Shown here: positions 1 through 10,787 of the stretch, in pieces
How positions within the stretch are numbered: the first letter of the stretch is position 1
Layout: the number at the start of each line of letters is the position of its first letter
Assembly (NCBI GenBank): GCA_946894095.1
Contig: OX335659.1
Location: forward strand, 2,301,501 to 2,365,500
Direction: 5' to 3'
Length of the DNA: 64,000 nt
DNA from: Incurvaria masculella
Taxonomy: Eukaryota; Arthropoda; Insecta; Lepidoptera; Incurvariidae
The notes under the pieces: generated by a model
Databases searched by the model: none
The model's input: the letters and a program-made list of their open reading frames with translations, nothing else
Told to the model about the DNA's origin: nothing
Program-made: the position numbers and the translations under genes

Positions 1-1236
1 GAGCGAACGAGTCGCTCCCACGCTCCGCCCATGTTCGGCGCTCCTGGCGGGATAAAACGCCACTCGATGTCCATCCCCTCGGACGCGTCAACGAGTTTCT
101 TTAGTTCCGATCGAGCCTCTAGCAGCTCACGGTTGGCGCGTACGAAATTGGTACCATTATCGCTCCATATCTCGCGCGGGGTCCCGCGTCTCGCTACCAT
201 GCGGCGCAATGCTAATAGCATCGAATCGGCGGACAAACTGCTCGCCAACTCTAGATGCACCGCTCTCGTAGTGAGGCACGTGAACAGCGCACCCCATCGT
301 TTTTCCCGTCGGCGTCCAACAGTAACCTCCATAGGTCCAAAATAGTCCACCCCGGTGAAGGTAAACGATCGGCACTTGTACCCTAGTCTCGCGCTCGGCA
401 AGTCCCCTCGCGGGGGGGCGCGCGGTAGACCTTTTTTCACTCGACACTGTATACAACTGCTCACGATCGCCCGCACCGTCGTGCGCAGACGTAAGATCCA
501 CCACACTTGCCTAAGTTCATTTATCACTGTCTCTGAATTTGCGTGTTGATAACGCGCGTGAAACTCTGCTATCAGCAAGCGCACGTAGCGGTGTTTCCCA
601 TCAAGAATGGCTGGCTCGCGCGCGCTCGGAGCCATACATTTCGCTGCACCTGCTCGCCCACCGACACGCAGTATTCCCTCGCTGTCAATATACGGTGACA
701 GCGCCGCAAGTCGTCCTTGGGTAATAGGCTTACCTTCCCGGATTAATTTTATTTCTTCCGAGAAAGAATTCGATTGACAAACTAGCACCCATATTTGTTG
801 TGCTGCATCAATATACCTTTTGTCCAATCTCAGGTATGTAGAAGTATCTGAAACGGTCGGTATCTTCACGCCCGTCAGGTTTCTCGATTTCTTTCGTACC
901 ATTTTATTTCGCGTTACAGCACAACGCATTCCTCGACGTTGTTTCAGAAGGCTAATGAATTGAAGTACTCTCGCCGTAGTCCTCACTAGTCGGCGCCAGC
1001 TAGAAAATCGTTCGACGTCAATCAGTACTTCCGTTTTTCTTTCATTAGCCGTGAACGCGCGTAGTGTCTCCGCGTCGCTTTCGAAAGAGGTCGGCATAAG
1101 TGCGTTATCTTCGTTTGGCCACTCACTTTGCGGTGCGCGCAGGTAGCCGGCACCCGAGAACCACCAATGTTTCGCATCGAAATTATGCGGGGGTGCGCGC
1201 GTGGCAAGGTCAGCTGCATTGTTCTTTGTCGGGACC
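1..1236 (-). CDS. BEL/Pao pol, RNase H end plus integrase (frameshifted, cut by window start)
   Basis: This is the downstream part of the BEL/Pao polyprotein whose upstream part ends at 1210. Reading the minus strand in the frame one base off from gag-pol, the sequence stays open from about 1236 to base 1. It shows a His/Cys zinc-binding integrase N-terminus (HARYQH near 575 to 590, then SSCIQC near 455) and then the catalytic core: VDYFGP near 350, SDNGTNF near 160 and GAWERLVR at the window edge, which together supply the D, D and E residues. Integrase joins the reverse-transcribed element to host DNA. An extra base in the CC at 1235-1236 is the simplest explanation of the break. The stop codon, 3' LTR and target duplication lie outside the window. 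The family call is firm; whether the frameshift is real or an assembly error cannot be told. Confidence 0.85.
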
Positions 1237-4200
1237 ATGTCGCCATTGTTGTGGTTTCGTTTGTTCTTGTATTTCGGCCACCCTGTGAGCGACGAATGGT
1301 TTGTACCGCCGTGCTTCGCTTTTAATCCAGCATAATACCGTTTTTGAGTCACTCCAAAAGGTGACATATTCGGGTTTGATGCGGTGCTCTCTTTTAACGG
1401 CGTCGGCAAGTCGTATGGCTAAAACGGCTGCCTGCAGCTCTAGTCTCGGAATCGAAACCGGCTTCGTGGGTGCAACTCGGGATTTACTTGCAATCAGCAC
1501 GGTATTAGCGCTCCCATCCGTCTTCGGGAAACGCCAGTACGCCGCGGCGGCATAGGCGGTGGAGCTCGCGTCACAGAATACATGTAAATCGGCTGGCGCA
1601 TTAATCTCGCTGCCGTAGTGCCGAGGTACGCGCAGGTTGCGTAATGCATGTAGATTCGTGAGCCATTCCCGCCAGCTGGTGTGTAAGTCGTCGGGCAACG
1701 GGTCATCCCAGCTCACACCACTACTCCAAACACGTTGCAATAATATTTTCGCTTCCGTTGTGACGGGTGTCAGTAAGCCCAAAGGGTCGAATATGGACAT
1801 GACAAGACTGAGCATTTGGCGTTTTGTCGGCCGCGTCTCCCCTGCGGCGACTTCTGCCGGTACACGGTGTAAGTTTAGGTTGAAACCTAGAGTGTCTTCA
1901 TTCGTATCCCACACAAGCCCGAGCGTTTTCTCGTGTCCAGCGCCCTCTGACATGAGATCCACGGTCCCGACTCCTCTTTCAGCGGGCTCTATGTGCTTTA
2001 GCGCGGCAGGTCTATTACTAGCCCAGCCCCGAATAAGGAAGCCTCCTTCTGCGTGAACACGTGTAACTTCGCGAACGACGTGGGCCGCGTAACTTTCCTT
2101 TTCGGTGCTGTATATATTGTCATCCATATAAAAACTTTTCTCAATTATGTCGATAATGTCCGCGTCGTCCGTCGCCTTTTTCGCATTCAAGTTTTTGACA
2201 TAAATTGCACTACACGGTGAGGAAGCGGCTCCAAAAATTAAAGAAGTCATTCTGTATAATTGTGGCGGTTGTGTCGGGTCATCACGCCACAAGAATCTTT
2301 GGGCATCTCTGTCACTTTCTCTCACTCCAACGCGCAAAAACATTTCTTTTATGTCAGCAGTTACTGCTACAGCCCCTTCACGGAAGCGCAGTAGAACCCC
2401 TAGCAGTGACTGTAAGAGGTCGGGGCCGACGAGGAGCTTATCGTTAAGGCATATTCCGTCAATGCGGGCAGCGGCGTCGAACACGATGCGCAGCTTTCCG
2501 GGCTTATTAGCATTCTTTACAGCAAAATGTGGCAGATACCAAACGGGATCGTTTGGTGGCCCTGGCGGACACGCTTCGGCGTAACCCGCCTCAAATAGAG
2601 CTTTCATGTTTTTTCTATATGCGGTTTCGTAGTTTCTATCCGCTAACATTTTTTTCTCTACTCCTCTCAGGCGCGTAAGGGCTTGCTGCTCACTCGGTGG
2701 CATATCCGTGAAGTCGTCCTTCCACAATAGGCCAACTTCGTACCTGGTTTCCGTTTTTAAGGTCGTATTTCTCAATATATCCAGCGCACGATCTTCTTTG
2801 GCATTGCGAGGGTTGCGAGGAATTATTCCAATCGATTCCAATTCGAAACTATCTTTAACGAGCCGGTGAAGGTCCAAATCGTCTTCGTTATCCCGTACAT
2901 GGCAAGTTCGTGCCATTAATACGGGGGTGGCCGCTCCGCGATAGCCATGCAGCACCCAGCCAAGGTCTGTTTTCGCCGCAACTGGCTGGTTCTTGCGCCC
3001 CGTGCGTGTTTCCCGTGAAACCAGAAGATTCCAATTATCCTGTCCAATTAGAATCTTCGGCCTGGCGTCTTTGCACAGGAGATCTCTTTTGATGTTTTCT
3101 AGGTGTGCACAGTCCGTTAGCACACTGAAATCCACAGTTTGGCTGCCGAGACCAATTGCTTCGACTGTACGGGCACCAGATAGCTCATACCAGGTGACAT
3201 CGTGGCGGCCACGTATCTGTATGTTCACTCGCCGCGACGAATCGGTGCCCGTCATCTCTCCTCCGATCCCATGGAGCCGCAACGGTTTCCGAGGGCCTTC
3301 TGCCCCCACTTTTTCAGCAACCATGGACTCCACTAAAGATATAGTTGACCCGTCATCGAGAAGCGCATATGTATCGTACGTTCCGCGCGGGCCCTTCACC
3401 ACCATCGGTGCTATTTTTAAGAAGGCGTATCTCGCCGTGTCTTTTGCGCAACAAGCGCTGATCGTCGCTGTGTTCATATCGACCTTGGGAGATACACTAG
3501 TCTTATCGTCATTTAGCGTGTCTCTTCGTCGATCTTGGTGAAGCAATCGATTGTGCGGGCGTCTGCACCCCTGTACGCCACATGTCCTTGCGCGGCAGCT
3601 TCTCCAGTGGTGCTTCCCGCTTATGCATTTGAAACACCACTTTCGATCTCTTATAAACTGCCATCGTTCATCCACTGAACGTGCTTGGAATCGTTCACAG
3701 TCAGGCAGCGCGTGTGGGTTCTTACATTCTTCGCATATCGGTGTAAATGTTGCTGTATCAGTGGCGTTCGCTCTGTGGGTATAACGAGGGGTGGCACTGC
3801 CGCGTTCGGGGGCGGTGGCGAGCGGAGGGCGGTTTCTCGCCGTCGTATGCGCGGCGGGCATATCTTGCTCGTACGACGTCGTCAGGAATTTCGCTGCTTT
3901 GTCTGCTTCCTGACAAAGGAAATCACTCAAAATTTCCAGTTTATGCTGCCCGGAGTGCTCAAACTGCGTCGCGTAATCCATGTATCGCGCACGTAGCATC
4001 GGGGTGAGTCGACCGATCACGCCGGAAATCAACTGTGGATTGTCCATATACGCGCTCTCGAAATGTCGGACAAGGCGCAGACAGTTGCGTACTTTACACG
4101 CGTACTCATCCAACATGCCATGCGCCCCGTCGGTCAGAGGCGGAAACTGAAGCACTTTTCTAATCACTATGTTGATAATGTCTTCCGGTCGTCCGTATAA

Positions 4201-5367
4201 TCGTTGGAGGCACTCTATCACTTCTTCCGGGTCACCGCCGCAGGTAGAAAGGATTGCGTCAACCCTTTCTCTCGCATTTCCCGCAAGTGCAGCTCGCAGG
4301 CGCGACATGTTCTCTGCTGCACTGTAGGGATATGTAGCGTTCGTCTCTCTATATGACGCCAAGAATGCGAGGAATTCAGACCGATCTCCCGAAAAGCACG
4401 GTAAATCTCGGTGTCTCAGCGGCGCAGTAGTCGGTCGGTCGGCAAGTTTCTTCAGTTCTGCGGCGAGCAAGGAAATCGGGTCCAGCGGGACCTGCTCCTG
4501 CCCTCCGTGTGCAGCGACGTTATCTTGGGCGGGCGGCTCGGCGTCGAGGGCGGGCGCCGCCGGCGCGACGGCGACGGCGCGCCTTACGATGACATCGGAC
4601 GCAGCGCGGCTCGCGGCGGTGGCGGCCGGCGGGGCGCGGGGCGCGGAGGGTTCACTCGGCGCCGGAATTCGACCCACAGCGCCTTTTGTTCTATGCGCCA
4701 CATCTGGCAGCGCTCGAGATGCGACGCCGGGTACTGCGGCGGCCGGCTGCGGGGCGAGGGGTATGGGCGACTGACCATAAAAAAATGGTGCGACATCGTC
4801 TTTCTCTCTTCCCCTCGCCGAATCGGGTAGCGGTCGAGATGCGATGGCAGCGACGGCGGCGGCGGGTGCGTCGATCCGCCAAGTGTTTGGCGGGAACGAT
4901 ATCTCTGCCCCCGCTCCTCTCTCCGCCGCGGCGTCACCGGACAGCGGTTGGGACGCGGCGTCATCTGCTTCGAGCCGCTCTTTTTCGCGGGCTATCTCTA
5001 TTCTCTGCTGCAACAGCGCCCTTGTTCTTTGTTCCGCTCTTATCTCCATCTCTGCTAGCTCCAGCGAGGCCTGATATTCTGCTTCAAGGCGTCGAAGCCT
5101 CGCCGTAGAAGCATTTGAGCGGCGTGACGATGCAGCGACAGAACGTGTCAGCGTCGCTTGGTTCGTCGGTGTGTGCGTCGGTACCACTGTAGCGACCGAC
5201 GAGTTGAGCTGGTCGCACGGTGATACGGGGGCGCCGGCGGATGTAGGGCCGCCGGCGGTAAGGTTGTCGGTGTGTCTGGTCGCAGCCATGCCAGAGTCGG
5301 TAGGCAGCGGCGGCGGCGGCTCCTCGGTTGCCGCTCTCGTCCTGCTTCGGGTCTCCCTTGTCGACAT
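1210..5367 (-). CDS. BEL/Pao LTR retrotransposon gag-pol polyprotein (gag, protease, RT, RNase H)
   Basis: A 1385-residue open frame in the same orientation as pellino. Order of parts: a low-complexity N-terminus; a probable coiled coil at about residues 90-140; the Pao gag region from about 320 (PCFSGDRSEFLAFLASY, typical of the DUF1759 domain); Cys/His zinc knuckles at about 545-605; a pepsin-like protease with LLDDGST near 670; reverse transcriptase from about 940 (LPHFAVKN) with the catalytic YMDD near 1080; and RNase H from about 1262 (HVFCDAS). The first ATG lies just inside the primer-binding site, as expected for this superfamily. The frame ends early in RNase H through a single frameshift, and integrase follows in the next frame. 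An otherwise clean frame of this length suggests a recent insertion. It is far richer in G+C than its flanks. Confidence 0.93.
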   Translation of the reverse strand: MSTRETRSRTRAATEEPPPPLPTDSGMAATRHTDNLTAGGPTSAGAPVSPCDQLNSSVATVVPTHTPTNQATLTRSVAASSRRSNASTARLRRLEAEYQASLELAEMEIRAEQRTRALLQQRIEIAREKERLEADDAASQPLSGDAAAERGAGAEISFPPNTWRIDAPAAAVAAIASRPLPDSARGREKDDVAPFFYGQSPIPLAPQPAAAVPGVASRALPDVAHRTKGAVGRIPAPSEPSAPRAPPAATAASRAASDVIVRRAVAVAPAAPALDAEPPAQDNVAAHGGQEQVPLDPISLLAAELKKLADRPTTAPLRHRDLPCFSGDRSEFLAFLASYRETNATYPYSAAENMSRLRAALAGNARERVDAILSTCGGDPEEVIECLQRLYGRPEDIINIVIRKVLQFPPLTDGAHGMLDEYACKVRNCLRLVRHFESAYMDNPQLISGVIGRLTPMLRARYMDYATQFEHSGQHKLEILSDFLCQEADKAAKFLTTSYEQDMPAAHTTARNRPPLATAPERGSATPRYTHRANATDTATFTPICEECKNPHALPDCERFQARSVDERWQFIRDRKWCFKCISGKHHWRSCRARTCGVQGCRRPHNRLLHQDRRRDTLNDDKTSVSPKVDMNTATISACCAKDTARYAFLKIAPMVVKGPRGTYDTYALLDDGSTISLVESMVAEKVGAEGPRKPLRLHGIGGEMTGTDSSRRVNIQIRGRHDVTWYELSGARTVEAIGLGSQTVDFSVLTDCAHLENIKRDLLCKDARPKILIGQDNWNLLVSRETRTGRKNQPVAAKTDLGWVLHGYRGAATPVLMARTCHVRDNEDDLDLHRLVKDSFELESIGIIPRNPRNAKEDRALDILRNTTLKTETRYEVGLLWKDDFTDMPPSEQQALTRLRGVEKKMLADRNYETAYRKNMKALFEAGYAEACPPGPPNDPVWYLPHFAVKNANKPGKLRIVFDAAARIDGICLNDKLLVGPDLLQSLLGVLLRFREGAVAVTADIKEMFLRVGVRESDRDAQRFLWRDDPTQPPQLYRMTSLIFGAASSPCSAIYVKNLNAKKATDDADIIDIIEKSFYMDDNIYSTEKESYAAHVVREVTRVHAEGGFLIRGWASNRPAALKHIEPAERGVGTVDLMSEGAGHEKTLGLVWDTNEDTLGFNLNLHRVPAEVAAGETRPTKRQMLSLVMSIFDPLGLLTPVTTEAKILLQRVWSSGVSWDDPLPDDLHTSWREWLTNLHALRNLRVPRHYGSEINAPADLHVFCDASSTAYAAAAYWRFPKTDGSANTVLIASKSRVAPTKPVSIPRLELQAAVLAIRLADAVKREHRIKPEYVTFWSDSKTVLCWIKSEARRYKPFVAHRVAEIQEQTKPQQWRHGPDKEQCS

Positions 5368-5373
5368 CGCAGA

Positions 5374-5391
5374 TCCGCGCTCGAAGGACCA
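5374..5391 (-). promoter_or_regulatory. Primer-binding site of the BEL/Pao element
   Basis: Directly inside the LTR end, the minus strand reads TGGTCCTTCGAGCGCGGA. TGG complements the CCA of a tRNA 3' end, and TGGTCCTTCGAGC is the usual BEL/Pao style of primer site. It would prime minus-strand DNA synthesis. It sits 6 bp upstream of the gag start codon. Confidence 0.75.
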
Positions 5392-5392
5392 A

Positions 5393-5760
5393 TGTTACGA
5401 TCGGCGTCGCGTCGCGTCGTGCGGTGGTTCTTGTGTCTTCTGACGTTATCAACAAGGCAACCAGCAAGCAGGATGCAGGCTTTCGGAGGGAGCTGCGTAG
5501 CGACCACTACTTATTTCGGCGTCTATCACACTATTACTCAATTAATCACTTTGAAATGAAAAACTGTTATCTCGTAATAAATGTGTATTGTTACCCTGGC
5601 GGGCTTTCGTCGGCGACTGGGTGCGCTCGCGGCATTCGGCCGCACCCTTCCCGCGCCCGCCACCCCCACCCGCTGTCTGCGCGGGTGGTGGCGACGAAGG
5701 CGAGAAGGGATGCACATAAAAACATGTCACAATGCATATGCAACTATATCTAAATACATC
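5393..5760 (-). repeat. 5' LTR of the BEL/Pao element (outer boundary unresolved)
   Basis: On the minus strand the sequence before the primer site ends in CA, the standard LTR terminus, so the LTR extends from 5393 to higher coordinates. G+C is high to about 5710 and then falls. The outer TG end and target duplication cannot be placed because the 3' LTR lies outside the window; 5760 is an estimate. Confidence 0.5.
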
Positions 5761-6164
5761 TACAAGTACAACCTAAATCTAGTGAATATACATAGGCATG
5801 CACTTATAAACTAAAGCTGTCGTCAACAACTATAATATATCATTTCGCCTGTGACCGCGGAGTATACAGCGAACATACAGACGTGTCGCAGGCCTTAAAA
5901 CTGTCGATTAATTTATTATTCCTGAATGTCAAGTAGAAACGTCTGATTTACATTTGATATCCTAACAAAACACATGACGTCAGACTACATTCCCCGTTTC
6001 CAGGTACACGGTTTTCCTCGGCCGAATCGCCCTGGCCTCAGGCGATATCTGGCTTCTGGTGATTATAGCCCAGAATTTGAGTGAAAGATTGAGTGGTTGC
6101 ATGATCGGAGGCAATCCAATCAATGGTGGCCGAAAATATGTTATATGCACATGTACAGGTGGGC
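5761..6164. other. Unannotated AT-rich stretch
   Basis: No coding exon, tRNA or inverted repeat was recognised. The first part may still belong to the LTR above. Confidence 0.4.
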
Positions 6165-6262
6165 TTTTTAGGGTTCCGTACCGATAGGTTGCCAAAGAAA
6201 ACCCATTACGAAGCCTCCGCTGTCCGCCTGTCCGTCTGACAGCGGGCTGTATCTCACGAACC
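6165..6262 (-). repeat. ACGG-tract SINE-like repeat, truncated
   Basis: Minus-strand fragment of the family described in full at 7191-7485. It keeps the 3' end (TTTTTAGGGTTCCGTACC on the plus strand), the GTCC tract and the CAGCGGGCTGTATCTC block, and breaks off at ACGAACC. Confidence 0.75.
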
Positions 6263-6721
6263 AAGTAAGGGGGACCCTTACTTGGTTCGTAGTTCGTTCT
6301 TTCTAGCTTTTTGGAAAGGGATACTAAAAAATAACCTATGTCATAATTTTCCCCCGTTCGCGCCAGTCCGCACGAATGCACCTCGCGGACTGATCCGCCA
6401 CGGTGCGAGGAGCTCGCGGAACTATAAGTCAACATTACTTTTTGAACTCTCGAGGGTGAATCGACAAACACAATGGATTCTTTTGAGTATTTTTTCGAGG
6501 AGATTAGGTTGCTGGAATGTGTTTTTAAACACCGTCAGGGACTTTTACCAAAAAGAAGTAAACGATTAAAAAGCTTTTGCAATATCGATAATTCGCATGG
6601 ACCTAGTGATGATCGAATGTGTCTGATATAGTCGGGATATTGTAAATGTATGCCTCTAATGGCGGTGGAAAAATGCAGATTTGTAGCGCAGACGTTTAGA
6701 TAAGAACAATACTTATTTAAC

Positions 6722-6913
6722 TAAATCTGAAGAGGACGCATCATAAAGTCCAAAGTAACAAGATCCAGAAAGCATCCAAAATTCATATTAACAAGGAAAT
6801 GATCAACTCGACTAGGTAAGGTTAGGGTTAGATTTTGCGATTTTTATACACACGGAAAATACATACTTTTGTGTTTTGGATCTTGTGCTGCTTGGACTTT
6901 ATGAAGGCGACCC
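6722..6913. repeat. Small inverted-repeat element (foldback)
   Basis: The arms pair across about 190 bp: CATAAAGTCCAAAG with AACAAGATCCA on the left, TTTTGGATCTTGTG with TTGGACTTTATGA on the right. The same arm recurs at 17332-17390 in the opposite orientation, so it is a dispersed family, probably a MITE. No transposase. Confidence 0.5.
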
Positions 6914-7190
6914 ATTCGCACGACAACGTTGACGTTTAAGGCGATTAGTGTCGTCAATGACCTTGGGCGTCAGAGCAGATATGAGCCGAAGCGCTAGACC
7001 CGAGCACGCCTGCAAAAACACCCCAAAATCCGCTCGCACCGATCATTTAATACGCGTGCGCTCAGAGGCGTGCGCAATTACGTTCATTAGTTGACTTATT
7101 TTGTGGTAATAGTGATTTATGAGCGAAAAATAAGCCCCTCAGGTTGAGATAAATAGTCGTTACTGAAACTGAAACTTTTACTAGTACTAG

Positions 7191-7485
7191 AAAACCGGCC
7201 ACGCGCGACTCGGACTCGCACAAGAAGGGTTCCGTACCATCGTACAAGATTTAACACAAAAAAAAACACGCTTTTTGTATGGGTCCCCCAAAAATTTTTA
7301 TTATAATTTTATTTTACCTATTTGTTGTTATAGCGGCAAAATAAAACTCCGTGTAAATTTCAGCTGCCTACCTATTACGGTTCACGAGATACAGCCCTGT
7401 GACAGAGGGAACGGACGGACGGACGGACAGCGGAGGCTTAGTAATAGGGTTCCGTTTTCACCCTTTGGGTACGGAACCCTAAAAA
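7191..7485 (+). repeat. ACGG-tract SINE-like repeat, near full length
   Basis: Member of the commonest family here (about 15 copies). It starts AAAACCGGCC, has a head with GTGCGAGTCGGACTCGCAC in other copies and the block AAGGGTTCCGTACCATCG, then CAAGATTTAACACAAA, an A/T-rich middle with TTGTTATAGCGGCAAAATAA, TACGGTTCATGAGATACAGC, an (ACGG)n tract, GCGGAGGCTTAGTAATAGGG and the end TTTGGGTACGGAACCCTAAA. About 300 bp, no coding capacity. The head may hold a tRNA-like Pol III promoter, but this is not certain. The family is widespread in Lepidoptera. Confidence 0.85.
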
Positions 7486-8255
7486 GTAGAAGTTTCTTGT
7501 GTCACTTCACGTTACTTTGGTTTATATTCGTTCCCATTACGATCTTACTTATCTTTCTGAACTTCAGAGTTGCAGGGCTGGTATTCGGGTTCGGTCGGGG
7601 CCCGGTCGAACATCTATCCTATATTATCGTATGAAGCAATTCATGGTTGGCCTAGCTCCCGCCGCCGGGGCACGGACGACGTGAATCAACCATAAATGCG
7701 AGCAAACGATATTTTCAAGAACGCATGTCGACGAGCTGCGCTGCGAACTCCCACCGAGGAGCGGATAATTCCTTTGTTAGTCGATCGCTAATTGGCTTCT
7801 TGTTCCGGGCTATTAGCTCTGCAGCTTATGACCTCAGAGCGACCCACATTTTCCTCCGATGCACAGCTTGAGGGCTCGCCGAGGCGGCGCAACTCATAGA
7901 CTGACCTCGCCATACAGTATGAGATAAATAGAAACTAACGCGACACTAGCAGATTCACTAATACATAAATGCAAATTACAGTATAAAATGTGCATATTCA
8001 CTATGATGTTGCTTCGTGGTTCGGAACCCATATTAAACTGTGAATCCACTTTTCTAAGACTAACGCCCGTTTCCACAATTTCCGGTTGCATTTCGAAAAA
8101 AACTATCCGTAAGTTAACTGTTGGTTACACTTCATATTTCCATTTCACTATCTGTTGATTAGGTACAGGACAGGTTAAAATTGGGAGTTATTTAACCGGA
8201 GGATGAGGTAGTACTTTTCGCGATGCAGTCAACAGATTTGTCACACTCTCAAGTC
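7486..8255. other. Unannotated stretch
   Basis: No exon or family recognised. A G+C-rich part near 7640-7890 was examined for coding and rejected. Confidence 0.4.
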
Positions 8256-8783
8256 TTAAGGTGGCCCATCCCGCCTATCTCCCCATACAAACGGGGAAAG
8301 AAGATCATGCCCATATTTCTTGTCAGAGATCCCAAGTTTTGCTCAAAATAGCTTTATTTGATCAAACTATGTAGATGTCTGATGACCATTGGCATTGTAA
8401 AATTGTGTTTGGTTTCTAAGTTATAAGGTCCGAAAGTTCGAATTTTTCGCGCGTTTTATACAATAACTTTGGAGGTGGATTACGCAATGATAAAGTAAGA
8501 ACATCTTAAAAAGATTAGTCATCAGATATAGCTTATTTAATCAAGATTTATAATCTATTTGGTTATTGTTAGATTTTTGACTACAGCGGTCGTGGTTTAC
8601 TTTTAGCTATAAGTCGTTTTGTAATAAAAATTTCGTAAATCTTATCAAATCATACACTATGCGCATTGTCTTTTTTGTGGACATGTTGCATCTTCCTCAT
8701 CACGGAGCCTGTCTTTTTTTTAAAACCGTTTTGTACCGTCCCCGCGAATGAGTTCGTCCCGCCGCCGGGTTGGGCCACCTTAA
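8256..8783 (-). mobile_element. TTAA-flanked MITE, copy 1
   Basis: About 520 bp bounded by TTAA (8256-8259, 8780-8783). Inner ends are GGTGGCCCATCCCG and, from the other side, GGTGGCCCAACCCGGCGG, giving inverted repeats of about 14 bp. The interior (CGCGTTTTATACAATAAC, CTACAGCGGTCGTGG, ACATGTTGCATCTTCC) is shared with five other copies and has no long frame. A TTAA duplication is known for piggyBac and Kolobok elements; which one moved it is not known. Confidence 0.85.
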
Positions 8784-8796
8784 ATTCTAACTGACT

Positions 8797-9075
8797 TTAG
8801 GATGCCAACGGAACCCTATTACTAAGCCTCCGTTGTCCGTCCGTTCGTCCGTCTGTAACAGGGCTGTATCTCATGAACCGTAATAGGTAGGCAGCTGAAT
8901 TTTTCACCGAGTATGTATTTATTTTGCAGCTATAGCAACAAATAGGTAAAATAAAAATAATAATAAAAAATATAGGGGGGGGGGGGCATACAAAATACGT
9001 GATTTTTTGTTTTAAATCTTGTACGATGGTACGGAACCCTTCGTGTGCGAGTCCGAGTCGCGCTTGGCCAGATTT
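8797..9075 (-). repeat. ACGG-tract SINE-like repeat
   Basis: Minus-strand copy, full through the head (GAAGGGTTCCGTACC and GCGCGACTCGGACTCGC read on the minus strand), with a run of G at 8977-8986. Confidence 0.8.
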
Positions 9076-9198
9076 TGGAACGATCGCGATTGACTTTGTC
9101 ATGGGCGATTCCGCCACCGATTCCAATAACAAAGCAGGCCTCCGTAAAGGCGCAGAAAAGTCTGCGGACCACGAAGCAATTACCTCGAATTATTCGAT

Positions 9199-9483
9199 AA
9201 AACCGGCCAATTGCGAGTCTGAATCAAACACACAGGGGTCCGCATCATTGTACAAGATTTAACACAAAAAAACACGTTTTTTGTATGGGGCCCCGCTTTA
9301 AATTTTATTATTTTCTAATTTGTTGTTATAGCGGCAAAATAAATACACACTCTGTGAAAATTTCAGCTGTCTACCTATTACGGTTCATGAGATACAGCCC
9401 TGTGACGGACGGACGGACGGCCGGACAGCGGAGGCTTAGTAATAGGGTTTCGTTTTCACCCTTTGGGTACGGAACCCTAAAAA
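9199..9483 (+). repeat. ACGG-tract SINE-like repeat
   Basis: Plus-strand copy with a diverged head and an intact 3' end, (ACGG)4 with one substitution. Confidence 0.82.
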
Positions 9484-9680
9484 TAACTTTTTGGCATCTA
9501 CGATTTTTTTGTAAGAAGTAAAAGCATCCGCTTGTTCCGCTAGCTGAACAACAAATGAACCTCAGGGGGTCTCCTCATGAGTAGATAGCCAGATTAGAAA
9601 TGTGTACACATTCACCATTTATGATGTAACCGTAGGTGGTGAAAACGTTGGTGCTGCCAGCATTGAATGAAAAGTGCGTT

Positions 9681-10242
9681 TTAAGGTGGGCCTTCCCGCT
9701 CAACTCCCCATACAAACGTGGAAAGAAGATAATGCGCATATTTCTTGTCAGGGATCATAAATTATATTCAAAAAAACAACTTTATTTGATCAAACTATGT
9801 AGATGTCTGATGCCCATTAGCATTGTAAAATAGTGTTTGGATTCTAAGGTCCGAAAGTTCGAATTTTTCACGCGTTTTATACAATAACTTTGGAAGTGGA
9901 TTACTCAACGATAAAATGAAAACATCTCAAAAATATTAGTCATCAGATGTACCTAGCTTGTTTCATTAAGATTTATAATCAATTCGGTTTTCGTTTGATT
10001 ATTGACTACAGCGGTCAAATAACTCTTAGCTATAAGTAGTTTGTAATAAAAAATCTCGTAAATCGTACCAAATCAAACACTATTCGCATTGTCTCCTTTG
10101 TGGACGTGTTGTATCCTCCTTATCACGGAGCCTGTCTTTTTTTTTGAAACACAGAAGGACCCCGAGCGCAACAGCACGGTTTTGAACAGTGCCTGCGAAT
10201 GAGTTAGTCCCGCCGCCGCGCGGCCGGGAAGGGCCACCTTAA
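9681..10242 (-). mobile_element. TTAA-flanked MITE, copy 2
   Basis: Same family as 8256-8783 and same orientation. It ends GGGCCACCTTAA at 10242, where copy 3 starts at the same TTAA in the opposite orientation. Confidence 0.85.
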
Positions 10243-10787
10243 GGTGGCCCAACCCGGCGGGACTAACTCATTCGCGGGCACTGTACAAAACCGTGCTGTT
10301 GCGCTCTGGGACCTTCTCTGTTTCAAAGAAAAAGACAGGCTCCGTGATGAGGAAGATGCAACATGTCCACAAAAAAGACAATGTGAATAGTGTATGATTT
10401 GGTAAGATTTACGAAAATTTTGATTTCAAAACGACTTATAGCTAAAAGTAAACCACGACCGCTGTAGTAAAAAATCTAACAAAAACCAAATAGATTATAA
10501 AACTTGATTAATTAAGCTATGTCTGATGACTATCTTTTTAAGATTTTCTTACTTTATTATTGCGTTATAAACCACCAAAGTTATTGTATAAAACGCGCGA
10601 AAAATTCGAAATTTCGGACCTTATAACTTAGAAACCAAACAGATTTTTACAATGCCAACGGTCATCAGACATCTAGTTTGATGAAATAAAGCTCTTTTGA
10701 GCAAAATTTGGGATCTCTGATAAGAAATTTGGGCGTGATCTTCTTTCCCCGTTTGTATGGGGAGATGAGCGGGATGGGCCACCTTAA
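10239..10787 (+). mobile_element. TTAA-flanked MITE, copy 3
   Basis: Inverted with respect to copy 2 and sharing its TTAA at 10239-10242; outer TTAA at 10784-10787. Copies 2 and 3 together form a head-to-head palindrome of about 1.1 kb. Confidence 0.87.

Noticed and set aside
4411..5108. Several 120-140 residue open frames opposite gag
   Set aside because: Shadows of G+C-rich gag coding sequence; low-complexity Arg/Pro/Ala translations without motifs.
7640..7900. Candidate for the next pellino exon
   Set aside because: Searched for the expected YNG and GDRGRR coding in all frames on the minus strand; not present here or elsewhere below 18839.
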